In this document: in pieces, positions 16,874-26,714 of the stretch
Numbering within the stretch: the stretch's first letter is position 1
Layout: the number at the start of each line of letters is the position of its first letter
Assembly: GCF_000427335.1 (NCBI RefSeq)
Contig: NZ_ATMR01000176.1
Span: 1 to 64,000 of the forward strand
Source: Winogradskyella psychrotolerans RS-3
GTDB taxonomy: Bacteria; Bacteroidota; Bacteroidia; Flavobacteriales; Flavobacteriaceae
Length of the DNA stretch: 64,000 nt
Direction of reading: 5' to 3'
Position numbers and translations under genes: made by a program
Notes under the pieces: model-generated
Database searches by the model: none
What the model was told of the DNA's origin: nothing
The model's input: the letters and a program-made list of their open reading frames with translations, nothing else

Positions 16874-17698
16874 CTACATATCGCGCAATTCCTTATTTAA
16901 ACGCTCATTTTCCTCAAGTACGTCTTGCGGAATTACTTTTAAAAATGAAGGGTGTTGCTCAATAGCATATTCAATTTTTTCAACGATAGAATCAATAGAT
17001 TCATTCTCGTAATCTATTTCTAAAGGAGCTTTTATTTCAAAAGATTGAAATATATTTTTCTTTTTAACGCGTAACCCTTTTTTATCAAACGAACGCCTAA
17101 AACCATCAATAACAATTGGTATAACAATAGGTTTGTAGCGTTTAATAATATGAGCAGTTCCTTTTCTAATCGGTTTAAATGGTGTAGTTGTTCCCTGCGG
17201 AAATGTTATAACCCAACCATCATCTAAAGCTTTCCCAATACTAGAAATATCACTCATTTTTACCTGGCGGTTAACATCCTTACCTTGTGATCTCCATGTA
17301 CGTTCAATACTTATAGAACCTACATAAGCTAAAACTTTTGGTAAAAGTCCAGATTTCATAGTTTCCTTTGCAGCTACATAGTACACATTAAGCTTAGGAT
17401 TCCATAGATATCCTATATTCTTAATAGAATCATCACGATTACTTAAACTAGCATTAAACACATGAAACATTGCAATTACATCTGCAAAATAGGTTTGATG
17501 ATTAGAAATGAATAAGACGTTATTGTCTGGAAGATTTTTAATGATTTCTGAACCTTCGATCTGTAATTCATTAAATCCTCTAAAACGACGATGCGTTAAG
17601 GCACCTAAGATTCTAATCAACCATTTTTTAACCCAAAGTATATGTCCAAAAGGATTTCTTTTAAATAATCCCATAGTAAATTTTTCAAATTTTGTCAA
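16874..17698 (-). CDS. 1-acyl-sn-glycerol-3-phosphate acyltransferase family (PlsC-like)
   Basis: 274 residues. The first acyltransferase block is SNHQTYFAD, where the His and Asp are five residues apart instead of the usual four. The second is FPQGTTTPFKPIRKGTA in place of FPEGTRS, with Gln instead of Glu. A PIVIDGFRR block follows. It should acylate lysophospholipid or a related acceptor at the inner membrane. The two changes mark a divergent subgroup, so the precise substrate is open. It lies 25 bp downstream of the Nudix gene on the same strand and is probably in one operon with it. Confidence 0.8.
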   Translation of the reverse strand: MTKFEKFTMGLFKRNPFGHILWVKKWLIRILGALTHRRFRGFNELQIEGSEIIKNLPDNNVLFISNHQTYFADVIAMFHVFNASLSNRDDSIKNIGYLWNPKLNVYYVAAKETMKSGLLPKVLAYVGSISIERTWRSQGKDVNRQVKMSDISSIGKALDDGWVITFPQGTTTPFKPIRKGTAHIIKRYKPIVIPIVIDGFRRSFDKKGLRVKKKNIFQSFEIKAPLEIDYENESIDSIVEKIEYAIEQHPSFLKVIPQDVLEENERLNKELRDM

Positions 17699-17723
17699 TT
17701 ACAAATGTAACCATTAAGTTAAA

Positions 17724-18368
17724 TTATAAAACTTGTTTTAACAAGTCTTTTATTTCTCCAAGCATCATTGCGGTTGCTCCCCAAACAATATGGCCATTAA
17801 ATTTAAAAGCTGGCACATCAACCTCCTCATTAAAAGATGTTGGTACTCTTGTGTTTAACATTTTATTGTCACTTAAAAAATCACTCAACGATACTTCAAT
17901 AATAGCTTCTACTTCTTCATCTTGTTTGGTAAAAATTAAATATTCTTTTGAAATACCAATATAAGGATGCACCATAAAATTACTTGGAGGAATGTATAAT
18001 GGTGACATTTTTTTTAAAACATCTATATGTAATGGGTTTACACCAATCTCTTCCTCTGTTTCTCTAATTGCCGTAACCATTAAATCATTATCATCCTCAT
18101 CTTCATATTTACCACCAGGAAAACCTACTTGGGCAGAATGCACTCCTTTATACGTTTTGCGAAGAATGAGAACGAGATAGGTTTCATCATTAGTATTTGG
18201 GTAAAATAACGCCATAACTCCAGCCTTTCTAGCAGTTTTAGACTTCTCTTTCATTTTTTTTGCCAAGTCCAGCCGATAAGGTGGAGACATTTTTGCATGA
18301 GAGTCTTCGCCTGAAAGCTCAAGATGTTTTATTTTTACTACAGATTCTAAAAACGTATTAAAAAGCAT
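17724..18368 (-). CDS. CoA-pyrophosphatase-type Nudix hydrolase
   Basis: 214 residues. The Nudix box runs from GGKYEDEDD to RETEEEIGV with all Glu ligands for Mg2+. Just before it, VLILRKTYKGVHSAQVGFPGG is the UPF0035/CoA-binding signature of NudL/PCD1-like enzymes, which split CoA into 4'-phosphopantetheine and 3',5'-ADP. The N-terminal extension with GEDSHAKMSPPYR is also usual in the family and supports the full-length start. That start codon lies only 2 bp from the start codon of the divergent cyclophilin gene. Confidence 0.85.
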   Translation of the reverse strand: MLFNTFLESVVKIKHLELSGEDSHAKMSPPYRLDLAKKMKEKSKTARKAGVMALFYPNTNDETYLVLILRKTYKGVHSAQVGFPGGKYEDEDDNDLMVTAIRETEEEIGVNPLHIDVLKKMSPLYIPPSNFMVHPYIGISKEYLIFTKQDEEVEAIIEVSLSDFLSDNKMLNTRVPTSFNEEVDVPAFKFNGHIVWGATAMMLGEIKDLLKQVL

Positions 18369-18370
18369 TT

Positions 18371-19084
18371 ATGAGATTTCAATTAGTGTTTCCAATGATT
18401 ATTGGATTTGGATTATTACTTCTGAGTTGTGAAGATAAACAAACTTCAAAAAAAACAAATACAACAGTTGTAAAAGATTCTATTAAATCGAAACCAAAAG
18501 TTGAATCAAAAAAGCCAGCCACATCAGAATTCCCGTTACTTACAGATAACAACGCGATGGAATTCTTTTTAAAATATGAAAAAGAAAACAAAGAAGATAA
18601 GGTAAGAATAACCACTGATTTTGGAATTATAGAAATTCAGCTGTATGATAAAACCAAATTCCATAGAGCCAATTTCGTTTACCTAACGAAACGCCAATAT
18701 TTTAATGGCACACTGTTTTATAGAGTCGTCAAAAACTTTGTTATTCAAGGAGGCAGTAGTGACGATTATAATATTGCCGAAAGACAACAGAAAATTGGTA
18801 ATTACTTGTTACCACCAGATACAAAAAGAGGTTATACTCATAAACGAGGCGCGATTTCTATGCCAAGTAGCGAAATTGAAAATGCTTATAAACTAGCCTC
18901 GCCTTTTCAGTTTTTTATAATTCAACGCGACGGTGGAGCAGATTATTTAGATGGTGATTACACTGTTTTTGGTGAAGTCACGTCTGGGATGGATGTCGTA
19001 GATAAAATTGCGAATGTAAAAACCGATGACGGAGATTGGCCTCTAAGTAATGTTTATATTAGAAAGGTGGAGTTGATTGAGTGA
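18371..19084 (+). CDS. Cyclophilin-type peptidyl-prolyl isomerase lipoprotein
   Basis: 237 residues. Signal peptide with lipobox LLLSC (Cys20), a charged linker of about 35 residues, then a cyclophilin domain from about residue 75: RITTDFGIIEIQLY, FYRVVKNFVIQGG (catalytic Arg and the Phe/Gln of the active site), SPFQFFIIQ and YTVFGEVTSGMDVVDKI. It should isomerise X-Pro bonds during folding of exported proteins in the periplasm or at the cell surface. If the downstream Met9 is used the signal peptide is still intact, and this would give more room for a promoter. Confidence 0.88.
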   Translation: MRFQLVFPMIIGFGLLLLSCEDKQTSKKTNTTVVKDSIKSKPKVESKKPATSEFPLLTDNNAMEFFLKYEKENKEDKVRITTDFGIIEIQLYDKTKFHRANFVYLTKRQYFNGTLFYRVVKNFVIQGGSSDDYNIAERQQKIGNYLLPPDTKRGYTHKRGAISMPSSEIENAYKLASPFQFFIIQRDGGADYLDGDYTVFGEVTSGMDVVDKIANVKTDDGDWPLSNVYIRKVELIE

Positions 19085-19150
19085 TTTTATGGTAGAGTCA
19101 TAAAGTTGAAAAGACACGAAGAGTCAAAGTTATAAAGTCATATGGAAGCG

Positions 19151-19283
19151 TGTATTTTTTAATATAACGATTTGTATAACCGGTGACAACCTTTTTCTCT
19201 GCGAGTCTCTGTGAGCACTCCGTGAATCTCAGTGTGATTTTATTTCACTAAGGCGTAAAAGGCGCAAAGTTGAAAATCAAAAA
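19151..19283 (+). repeat. Interspersed repeat, copy 1
   Basis: Contains GACAACCTTTTTCTCTG, CTGTGAGCACTCCGTGAATC and CACTAAGGCGTAAAAGGCGC. The pattern of "tctctgtgaatctcagtg" then "cgctaagacgcaaa" recurs in copy 2. I recall similar non-coding repeats scattered in flavobacterial genomes; their function is unknown. Confidence 0.7.
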
Positions 19284-19312
19284 AAAGATTCAAAGTAAAA
19301 GATTACTAAATC

Positions 19313-19440
19313 GTATATTTTTATATGATATGTGAAACTGGTGGCAACCTTTTTCTCTGTGAGTCGCTGTGAATACTCCATGAATCTCAGTGTAATTTTT
19401 TCCGCTAAGACGCAAAAGTCGCAAAGCTTCAATATGAAAG
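19313..19440 (+). repeat. Interspersed repeat, copy 2
   Basis: Direct repeat of 19151-19283 with scattered substitutions, for example GGCAACCTTTTTCTCTG at 19342-19358 and CCGCTAAGACGCAAAAGTCG at 19402-19421. The two copies are about 160 bp apart in register, so this is a tandem duplication or two insertions at the same place. Confidence 0.7.
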
Positions 19441-19595
19441 ATAACAGATGTGTCTATTTTTATAACTCATAATTTATGATTCATTTCTTTGAAACACATT
19501 TAATTGCTGTGTAACCTGACTTAAGAATTATAAAATATTTAAGAAATATCCTCCCTATTTTCAGTACCTTGTTTTCCTTATAAAAACCACCAATT

Positions 19596-21743
19596 ATGAT
19601 ATCTAAATCGATTAAGGCTACCTTAATTTGTAGCATTGTACTTTTTTCTAGCTGTAAAGAAGAAACCAAAATTCCCGAAAAAACCATGAGTGATAATGTA
19701 TTAATCCAGAAATGGACAGGACCTTATAAAGGTGTTCCTGCTTTTGATAAAGTTTCAGTCGAAGCCATAAAACCAGCAATGGAAGAAGCTATGAAACTTA
19801 ACCTTGCTGAGATTGAGACTATTACTAATAACCCTGAATCTGCAACTTTTGAAAACACAATTGTGGCTATGGAAAGTACAGGGAAAGAACTTAGTCGTGT
19901 GTTTACCTACTATGGAATTATGGGAAGTAATGTGTCTTCACCTGAATTTAGAGCTGTACAAGCCGAGTTAGCACCAAAACTTTCAGATTTTAGATCAGAG
20001 ATCTCTCAGAACGAAAAATTATTTCAGCGTATAAAAACTGTTTATGATGCGTCTCAAGAAACACCTTTAGAATCGCAAGCACAGCGTGTAGTGGATTTAA
20101 CCTACAAGCAGTTTGAAATGAATGGTGCCAATCTTAATGTTGAAAAGAAAAAGCGCTATGCTGAAATCAACAAAGAATTATCTACACTTTATACTGATTT
20201 CGCAAATAATGTACTGCATGATGAAGAAAATTATATCACGTATTTAAAAGAAGATCAATTAGGCGGTTTAGCAGATGGTTTTATAAAATCAGCGGCAAAA
20301 ATAGCAACAGATAAAGGTGAAACCGGAACATATGCTATTACCAATTCACGCTCGTCAATGGATCCATTCCTTACCTACTCTACAGAACGCGAATTGCGTA
20401 AACAAGTTTGGGAAAACTATTATTCTAGAGGAGACAATGGAGATGAGTACGATAACAATAAAATTATTGCTGAAATATTAAAACTACGTAAAGAACGTGT
20501 CGGTTTAATGGGATATGACAATTATGCAGAATGGAGATTGCAAGATCGTATGGCAAAAACACCAGAAAACGCAATGGACTTAATGATGGCTGTTTGGCCA
20601 GCTGCAACTGCCAGAGTAAAAGAAGAAGTTGCCGATATGCAAACAGTGGCTAACGAACTTGGCGACAACATTACTATAGAACCATGGGATTATAGATACT
20701 ACGCAGAAAAAGTACGTAAAAAGAAATACGATTTAGATAGTGACGAAGTGAAGCAGTATCTACAATTAGACAAACTAACAGAAGCTATGTTCTTTACGGC
20801 TGGCGAATTGTTTAATTATAAATTCACACCGGTTGCAGAAGGCTCAGTTCCGGTATTTCATGAGGATGTAAATGTATGGGAAGTTACCGACAAAGATTCT
20901 GGAAAACATATTGGTTTATGGTATTTAGACCCATTTGCGCGTCAAGGTAAACGTTCTGGTGCTTGGGCAACAACCTATAGAAGTTCTGATTCTTTTGAAG
21001 GAGAAAAAAATGTTTTAGCCTCTAACAATTCTAACTTTGTAAAACCAGCGCCAGGGGAAGCTGTCTTAGTATCATGGGATGATGCAACGACATTTTTTCA
21101 TGAATTTGGTCATGCCCTTCACTTCTTCTCTGCCGATGTAAAATATCCAACCTTAAATGGAGGAGTTAGAGATTACACAGAGTTCCAGTCGCAACTATTA
21201 GAGCGTTGGTTATCTACAGATAAAGTCATCAATCAATTTTTGGTACATTATAAAACAGGAGAACCAATCCCAGCAGCTTTAGTTGAGAAAATAAAAAATG
21301 CTTCTACATTTAACCAAGGCTTCGGAACCACAGAATATTTAGCCTCTGCTTTAATTGATATGAAATTGCACTTAGCAGACCCAACAGATATTGACATTGA
21401 TAAATTTGAACGAGAAACTTTAGACGAATTGGGTATGCCAAAAGAATTACCGATGCGTCACAGAACACCACAGTTTGGACACGTTTTCTCTGGAGAAGGT
21501 TATGCAACCGCTTATTATGGTTACATGTGGGCAGATGTTTTAACAAGTGATGCTTCTAAAGCGTTTAGAGAATCTGAAGGTGGTTTTTATGACAAAACAG
21601 TTGCTGATAAATTAGTGAAGTATTTGTTTGCACCTCGTAACGCTATGGATCCTGCAGAAGCTTATAGAAAATTTAGAGGACGTGATGCTAAGATTGAAGC
21701 CTTAATGAAAGATCGTGGATTTCCTGTTCCTGAGACTAAATAG
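19596..21743 (+). CDS. dcp: M3 family metallopeptidase (peptidyl-dipeptidase Dcp-like) lipoprotein
   Basis: 715 residues. Signal peptide with lipobox FSSC at about residues 17-20, so it is exported and anchored. The zinc site is FFHEFGHALHFF with His502, Glu503 and His506, and the third ligand is Glu529 in DYTEFQSQLLE. The C-terminal substrate loop with GYATAYYGYMWADVL is also present. Family members remove dipeptides from peptide C-termini. The length matches Dcp. It stands alone, with a repeat-rich upstream region. Confidence 0.9.
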   Translation: MISKSIKATLICSIVLFSSCKEETKIPEKTMSDNVLIQKWTGPYKGVPAFDKVSVEAIKPAMEEAMKLNLAEIETITNNPESATFENTIVAMESTGKELSRVFTYYGIMGSNVSSPEFRAVQAELAPKLSDFRSEISQNEKLFQRIKTVYDASQETPLESQAQRVVDLTYKQFEMNGANLNVEKKKRYAEINKELSTLYTDFANNVLHDEENYITYLKEDQLGGLADGFIKSAAKIATDKGETGTYAITNSRSSMDPFLTYSTERELRKQVWENYYSRGDNGDEYDNNKIIAEILKLRKERVGLMGYDNYAEWRLQDRMAKTPENAMDLMMAVWPAATARVKEEVADMQTVANELGDNITIEPWDYRYYAEKVRKKKYDLDSDEVKQYLQLDKLTEAMFFTAGELFNYKFTPVAEGSVPVFHEDVNVWEVTDKDSGKHIGLWYLDPFARQGKRSGAWATTYRSSDSFEGEKNVLASNNSNFVKPAPGEAVLVSWDDATTFFHEFGHALHFFSADVKYPTLNGGVRDYTEFQSQLLERWLSTDKVINQFLVHYKTGEPIPAALVEKIKNASTFNQGFGTTEYLASALIDMKLHLADPTDIDIDKFERETLDELGMPKELPMRHRTPQFGHVFSGEGYATAYYGYMWADVLTSDASKAFRESEGGFYDKTVADKLVKYLFAPRNAMDPAEAYRKFRGRDAKIEALMKDRGFPVPETK

Positions 21744-21873
21744 TTAGACTTATTTCTTAGTTCAGGTATTTAAAAATGATAAAGAATAACAAAATTGCCG
21801 TTTAAAAAAAATCTTGGAATGTAACTTTGGGAAATTTATAATTTGTATTTATGCGCTATTAAACATTTAGATA

Positions 21874-22950
21874 GTGTCCATAAAATCAAAAAATAGAATT
21901 TATCAACTAGACTTGTTTCGGTTTTTTGCGGCTTTAATTGTTGTTCTTTATCATTATTTTTTTAGAGGCTATGCGGCAGATAATTTATCTGATTTAGACT
22001 TTAGTGAAATTAGTGATTACTTCAAATATGGTTTTTTAGGTATAAATATATTCTTCATTATTAGTGGGTTTGTGATCTCATTGTCGATCAAAGATAGATC
22101 GTTGATCAAATTTATAATTTCAAGACTATCAAGATTATATCCCATTTATTGGATATGTGTTTTAATAACTTTCGTTGTAATATTTTTATTTGGCGTTCCT
22201 AAATTTACAGCCGAATTAGTGCAGTTTATTCTAAACCTTTCGATGTTTCATAATTACCTAGGAGTTGAAAGTATTGATGGCGTTTATTGGACGCTGTTTA
22301 TAGAAATGAAATTCTATATTTTCATCATTGGTTCATATTTAGTTTTAAATAAATTTAAACCAATAAAACTAGATTATTTAATTTATACCTGGCTGACGCT
22401 TTCGGTATTGTATCTCTATTTTAGTGAACTTTTTATCTTTAGAATTGGTAAATCGCTTTTCATTTTAGACTGGAGCTCTTACTTTATTGCAGGCATGATT
22501 TTATATCAGATTTATAAAAGTAAATTAAATATAAAATATGCTCTATTATTATCCATTGCATTATTTACATCCATACAACATACTATAACTGAAACGGCTA
22601 AAAAAGCAAATCATTTTAATATTGAATTCTCTCCGCTAATTGCTTGCAGCATCATTGTTATATTTTACTTACTCATATTACTTGTGGCCTGTGGTAAACT
22701 GAGAAGTATCAATTCTTCAAAATTTATAAAAATTGGAATGTTGACCTATCCTCTTTACTTAATTCATCAGAAAATTGGATACATTATTTTCGATAATTTA
22801 GGAAATGACACGAATAAATATGTCGTAGTAATTTCGACAACTTTTCTTATGATTCTGTTATCATATATTTTAAGTGAATTTTATGAACGTAGAGCCTCAA
22901 ATTACTTGAAAGTTAAATTGAAACAACTAACAAGCAAATACTTAAAGTAA
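21874..22950 (+). CDS. Acyltransferase 3 family integral membrane protein (OafA-like)
   Basis: 358 residues from a GTG start. About ten hydrophobic segments fill the protein. The family blocks are LDLFRFFAALIVVLYHYFF with the catalytic-type His, NIFFIISGFVISLS, and RLSRLYPIYWICV. Such enzymes O-acetylate or O-acylate surface polysaccharide or lipids. There is no fused SGNH domain. The upstream neighbour is not related, so the acceptor is unknown. Confidence 0.88.
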   Translation: MSIKSKNRIYQLDLFRFFAALIVVLYHYFFRGYAADNLSDLDFSEISDYFKYGFLGINIFFIISGFVISLSIKDRSLIKFIISRLSRLYPIYWICVLITFVVIFLFGVPKFTAELVQFILNLSMFHNYLGVESIDGVYWTLFIEMKFYIFIIGSYLVLNKFKPIKLDYLIYTWLTLSVLYLYFSELFIFRIGKSLFILDWSSYFIAGMILYQIYKSKLNIKYALLLSIALFTSIQHTITETAKKANHFNIEFSPLIACSIIVIFYLLILLVACGKLRSINSSKFIKIGMLTYPLYLIHQKIGYIIFDNLGNDTNKYVVVISTTFLMILLSYILSEFYERRASNYLKVKLKQLTSKYLK

Positions 22951-23029
22951 TCAGAAAAAATAAGTGCTAAATTGTAGCTCGTATTTCACTTGTAATAAAA
23001 GCCAAATCAATTATAGACAATAAAAAAAA

Positions 23030-23485
23030 TTAACCTAAGATTTTAACTAATAACTCCTTAAGCAAGTCTCCTTGAGGTATTGCATTAGCACCTACACCTT
23101 TGCTTTTAACATCTGTTTCGCGAAGTACACCAATAATATAGCTCACTTTTTTCATGGGGTAATTACGAGCAGCATCTAAATATTCATTAACAAAATAAGG
23201 ATTCACTTTTAATGCCGAAGCCACACTACGTGGATTTTTGTCAGACATACCATGAAGATGTAATAAGTCTGAAAAGAATTTAAACAACAAAGCAACAGAA
23301 ACAACTATAGGATTATCCTTTGGGTTTTCAGCAAAATACTTAGCAATTTGGTGTGCCTTTACTGCATTTCTACTACCAACGGCTTTGCGTAGTTCAAAAT
23401 TATTGTAATCTTTACTTATACCAATATTTTCCTCAATATGCTCTGGTGTAATTTGAGTCCCTGCTGGTAAAACGATCTTAAGTTT
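23030..23485 (-). pseudogene. 3' fragment of holA (duplicate)
   Basis: 456 bp, collinear without gaps with 28077-28532, the last 152 codons of the intact holA gene at an offset of 5047 bp. The copies are nearly identical except for the last 50 or so bases and the stop codon (TAA here, TAG in the intact gene). There is no 5' part, so the fragment is not functional. The homology stops sharply at 23485, where unrelated sequence begins. Confidence 0.9.
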
Positions 23486-23889
23486 ATTTCCGACTATCTA
23501 ATTTTTCTACGAACAAGAACATCAGAAGAGGAGATTAACAGTGTAAAATCACTTTAATCTGTAGCTATATCTCAAAAATGAGATTAAAAAAAACCTCTAT
23601 ATAAATAATATTTTTTTTAACACCTCCCTGACCCCCAGTATTCTATAATAAACAATTGAATAATAATTATTCGATTACGGAAACCCGTAGATAATTTCCC
23701 ACAAGCTGAATTATGTTTGTAAAGCTTAAAAACTAAAATCCGAGCCTACCATAAGATGCATACGAAACCATAGAAAAATAATTTAAACTAAAACGCATAC
23801 AAAAGTAGATTCAGGTTCATGTACGAGGTATTTACACAAAAAAATCACATTCAACATACACCTTTCAAAACAATTAAAAATAAACAAAG
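23486..23889. other. Non-coding DNA at the start of the holA-flanked insert
   Basis: About 400 bp with no gene. It holds a short palindrome TACGG-AAAC-CCGTA at 23676-23689 that could be an operator, and otherwise AT-rich sequence leading to the first gene of the insert. Confidence 0.5.
23676..23689. promoter_or_regulatory. Possible operator palindrome TACGG-N4-CCGTA
   Basis: A 5-bp perfect inverted repeat with a 4-bp spacer, GC-rich in an otherwise AT-rich region, about 200 bp upstream of the exported-protein gene cluster. It resembles a binding site for a dimeric regulator. There is no direct evidence of binding. Confidence 0.3.
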
Positions 23890-25204
23890 ATGAAAACAAA
23901 AAAAACATTTTTATTCTATCAATTTTAATGTTCGCTATTCAAGCAGTTACGGCTCAAAAAAGTAATGTAGAAGAAAAAAATACCAAAGAAGCTCTCTTCA
24001 TAATATTTTAATAGTTGGAGAAAGTTTTGAAAATTCAGATTTAGTTACTAAGAATTATGAAGCTTGGCCATTTCCAGAAAAATACAACGATCACAGGATT
24101 GAATTAAGTTCTTTTAACAGATCGGATTATACTTTGACAGATGAGGAGAGAGAGGCGCTTGGTATTAATAAAAGTGAAACTAATAAAATGATTAATAGCG
24201 CGCTATCTGGAGCTGCTTCTGATGTCACAGCCGGAGCAATTAGCAATAATTCTGAAGTACAATATGAGATTGATAAATTTATTAAAGCAAAAAAACTACC
24301 TTTTGAATTGGTTTCTAAGTGGTTTAATCTGAATCAATTTGGTCAAGAAGACTACCTCCCAATGAAACTTATTCAAGACAGAGGTATTTACAGTGCAAGT
24401 GCTCAAGAAATATCTGAGGCAGAAACAACCACTAGAGGTCTTAATGAACTTCAGAATTCAGGTAAGAATTTAATAAAAAACACATTTGTAGTTTTTACAA
24501 AAATGAATTTTGTTTCTAATGAGCCAATTGCATTAGCCATCAAACAAACAACGGATGCAGCAGCAAATGAATTGTCAAGTTTAGCTAGAGATTTAGCATT
24601 AAAGGGTTCTGAAAAAATATATAATAAAACAAAAGAAGGGTATTCTGTTTGGACAACAGCATGGCTATATCGTTTAGATTGGACAGAAAAAACGTGGTCA
24701 GAACTAGGGGAAATAATTAAGGCTAAAAGAAATGGTGAAGATGTAACCTTTGCTTCACTGGATGTTAACTTTGAATTTATTGGTACAGAAAAAGCTTCAA
24801 GTCTAGTCACATTTTCTTTAAAGGAGAAAAGAACAGAAGAACAGATCATCGAATTATCTACAATCAGGAATGTAGATCAGGTTTATGCCAAACTTCAAAA
24901 AAACCATGACGTTTTCAAGGCCAAGTCTCCTATTGTAATTGAAGATGGTGAAATTTATTCTAAAATAGGTATGAAAGAAGGTTTAGAGGGGGGTGAAAAC
25001 TTTGAAGTACTTGAAGAAATATGGGACAGCGAAACAAACGAAATAACTTACAAGAAAATAGCATCTATTAAAGTGGATAAAAAACAAGTTTGGGATAATC
25101 GCTACGGTGCTTCTGAAGGAAAAGAAAAAGAGTTAGGTAAAACACTTTTTAAAGGAAAAGTAAAGAATTTAGCTTCAGGAATGTTAATTAGACAAATTAA
25201 ATAA
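23890..25204 (+). CDS. Exported protein of unknown function, two apparent frameshifts
   Basis: ATG at 23890 starts MKTKK; one base added in the A8 run at 23898-23905 restores a signal peptide (IFILSILMFAIQAVTAQ). A second missing base near 24002 breaks the frame; after it the protein continues as NILIVGESFENSDLV, AWPFPEKYNDHRIELSSFN and then the long open part (TLTDEEREALGIN onward, 24134-25204, 356 codons). Total about 438 residues. I recognise no domain. It is the first of four co-oriented genes for exported proteins. Both lesions look like single-base losses, so the gene may be intact in the organism. Confidence 0.7.
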
Positions 25205-25206
25205 TT

Positions 25207-25733
25207 ATGAAAAAGACATTAATTTTAATTTCAATTCTATTTTTTGCAATTGGTACAGCAAATGCGCAATCTAAAAGAAACAAAAAAAGGCGGATATAGA
25301 AACTGCTAAATGGAATTATGATGTTGAATGTGTTGGAGAAGCTGCTGCAGGGACATACACTCTTAAAGTTTATTCCATATTAAGAGACGAAAGTATTGCA
25401 AGAGTACAAGCTTCTAAAAATGCTGTTCATGCTGTTATTTTTCAAGGCATTGATGGGCAAGGCACAAAGTGTACAAAAAAACCAGCTTTAGCCAGGTCTT
25501 CTAGCTTGGAAACAGAGTTTGAAGACTTTTTTAAAGAGTTTTTTGAAAGCAAAGGAAATAAAGACCTCAATAACTTTAGCAAATATGTTAATGTAATAGA
25601 GGGTGTGACAGATAGAATGAAAGTGGGTAAAAAAGAGTACAGAATAGGTACTCTAGTTACTGTTAATGTGACTCTATTAAGAAAAAAATTAGAAGAAGAA
25701 AACATTATAAAATCACTAGATAGCGGGTTTTAA
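25207..25733 (+). CDS. Small exported protein of unknown function, frameshifted in A7
   Basis: ATG at 25207, 2 bp after the preceding stop, encodes a signal peptide MKKTLILISILFFAIGTANA and then stops early. If one A is added to the A7 run at 25282-25288, the frame continues to 25733 as ADIETAKWNYDVECVGEAAA, through a segment with ARVQASKNAVHAVIFQGIDG, to a stop: about 175 residues in all. The family is unknown to me. Four similar exported proteins in a row suggest a shared periplasmic or surface process. Confidence 0.7.
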
Positions 25734-25744
25734 AATTTATAAAA

Positions 25745-26707
25745 ATGAAATTACAAAAACAAATATTAGTATTATTTAGTACTCTTTTGGCTATAAACTT
25801 ATCGTTTTCTCAAGCAAAAAAACCGACTCTTATGGTCGTACCTGCTGATACTTGGTGTTATGAAAATGGATACTCTCAGACAATAGATAATCAAGGGGTG
25901 GTTAAAGACATCCCCTTATACCAAATGGCACTTCAACGTAATAGTGATTTAGCCTTGGTGATTACCCAAATTAATGGATTATTAAGCGAAAGAGGATTTA
26001 GTGCAAAAGACCTATCTGCCGAACTTAAAAAAGTAGAAGCAAAAAGCGCAGAACAAGAATTAAGATCATCAAAAAATACGGGGTCTGAAGTTTCGGAAAC
26101 CCCTATTGATGCCCTAAAAAAAGCAGCTAAAGCCGATATTATTTTAGAAATGAGCTGGGCTATTACTGATAATGGACTTGAAAAGCAAGTTACTTTTATA
26201 CTTAGAGGTTTAGACGCTTATACAGGAAAACAAATAGCAGAAACTTCAGGTACTGGAGCTCCCGATTTTTCTAGCCCATTACCTATTTTATTAGAAGAAG
26301 CTGTGAGTTCTCGAATTGATAAATTTCTAGCAAGTTTACAAACTACTTTTGAAGGATGGTTTGAAAAAGGTAGAGAAGTGAACTTAGGCATTCGCGTATG
26401 GGATGACTGGGAATACGATTTAGAATCTGATAATTTTGGTGATGATGAGTTAAGTTTTTTAATTGAAAATTGGTTAGATGCTAACAGTGTAAATGGGTCG
26501 TATACAACTATGGACGCAGAGGCTACAATGATGAATTTTGAACAAGTTAGAATACCAATGACATACGAGAGAAATGGGAAAATCAGAGGATTGGATGCTA
26601 GAAATTGGGCTAAGGGCTTAAGTGACTATCTCAAAGATCTTGGAATTGTAAATAAACTAACTATTAGAGGTTTAGGTGAAGCAACGCTTTATTTAGGGTC
26701 TAAATAA
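25745..26707 (+). CDS. DUF6175 family exported protein
   Basis: 320 residues with a signal peptide ending in SFSQ. The opening KPTLMVVPADTWCYENGY, the middle AKADIILEMSWAI...FILRGLDAYTGKQIA and the end MTYERNGKIRGLDARNWAKG match what I recall of DUF6175, a Bacteroidota family of unknown function. It is the only member of the four-gene set with no frameshift. The start is 11 bp after the preceding stop, consistent with one operon. Confidence 0.75.
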   Translation: MKLQKQILVLFSTLLAINLSFSQAKKPTLMVVPADTWCYENGYSQTIDNQGVVKDIPLYQMALQRNSDLALVITQINGLLSERGFSAKDLSAELKKVEAKSAEQELRSSKNTGSEVSETPIDALKKAAKADIILEMSWAITDNGLEKQVTFILRGLDAYTGKQIAETSGTGAPDFSSPLPILLEEAVSSRIDKFLASLQTTFEGWFEKGREVNLGIRVWDDWEYDLESDNFGDDELSFLIENWLDANSVNGSYTTMDAEATMMNFEQVRIPMTYERNGKIRGLDARNWAKGLSDYLKDLGIVNKLTIRGLGEATLYLGSK

Positions 26708-26714
26708 TTAAACA

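Larger units (their letters stand above)
19085..19595. other. Intergenic region with two tandem copies of a repeat
   Basis: 511 bp without a gene. It holds two diverged copies of one sequence (given as separate repeats at 19151-19283 and 19313-19440) and about 150 bp of unremarkable AT-rich DNA before the M3 peptidase gene. I see no clear RNA gene. Confidence 0.6.
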
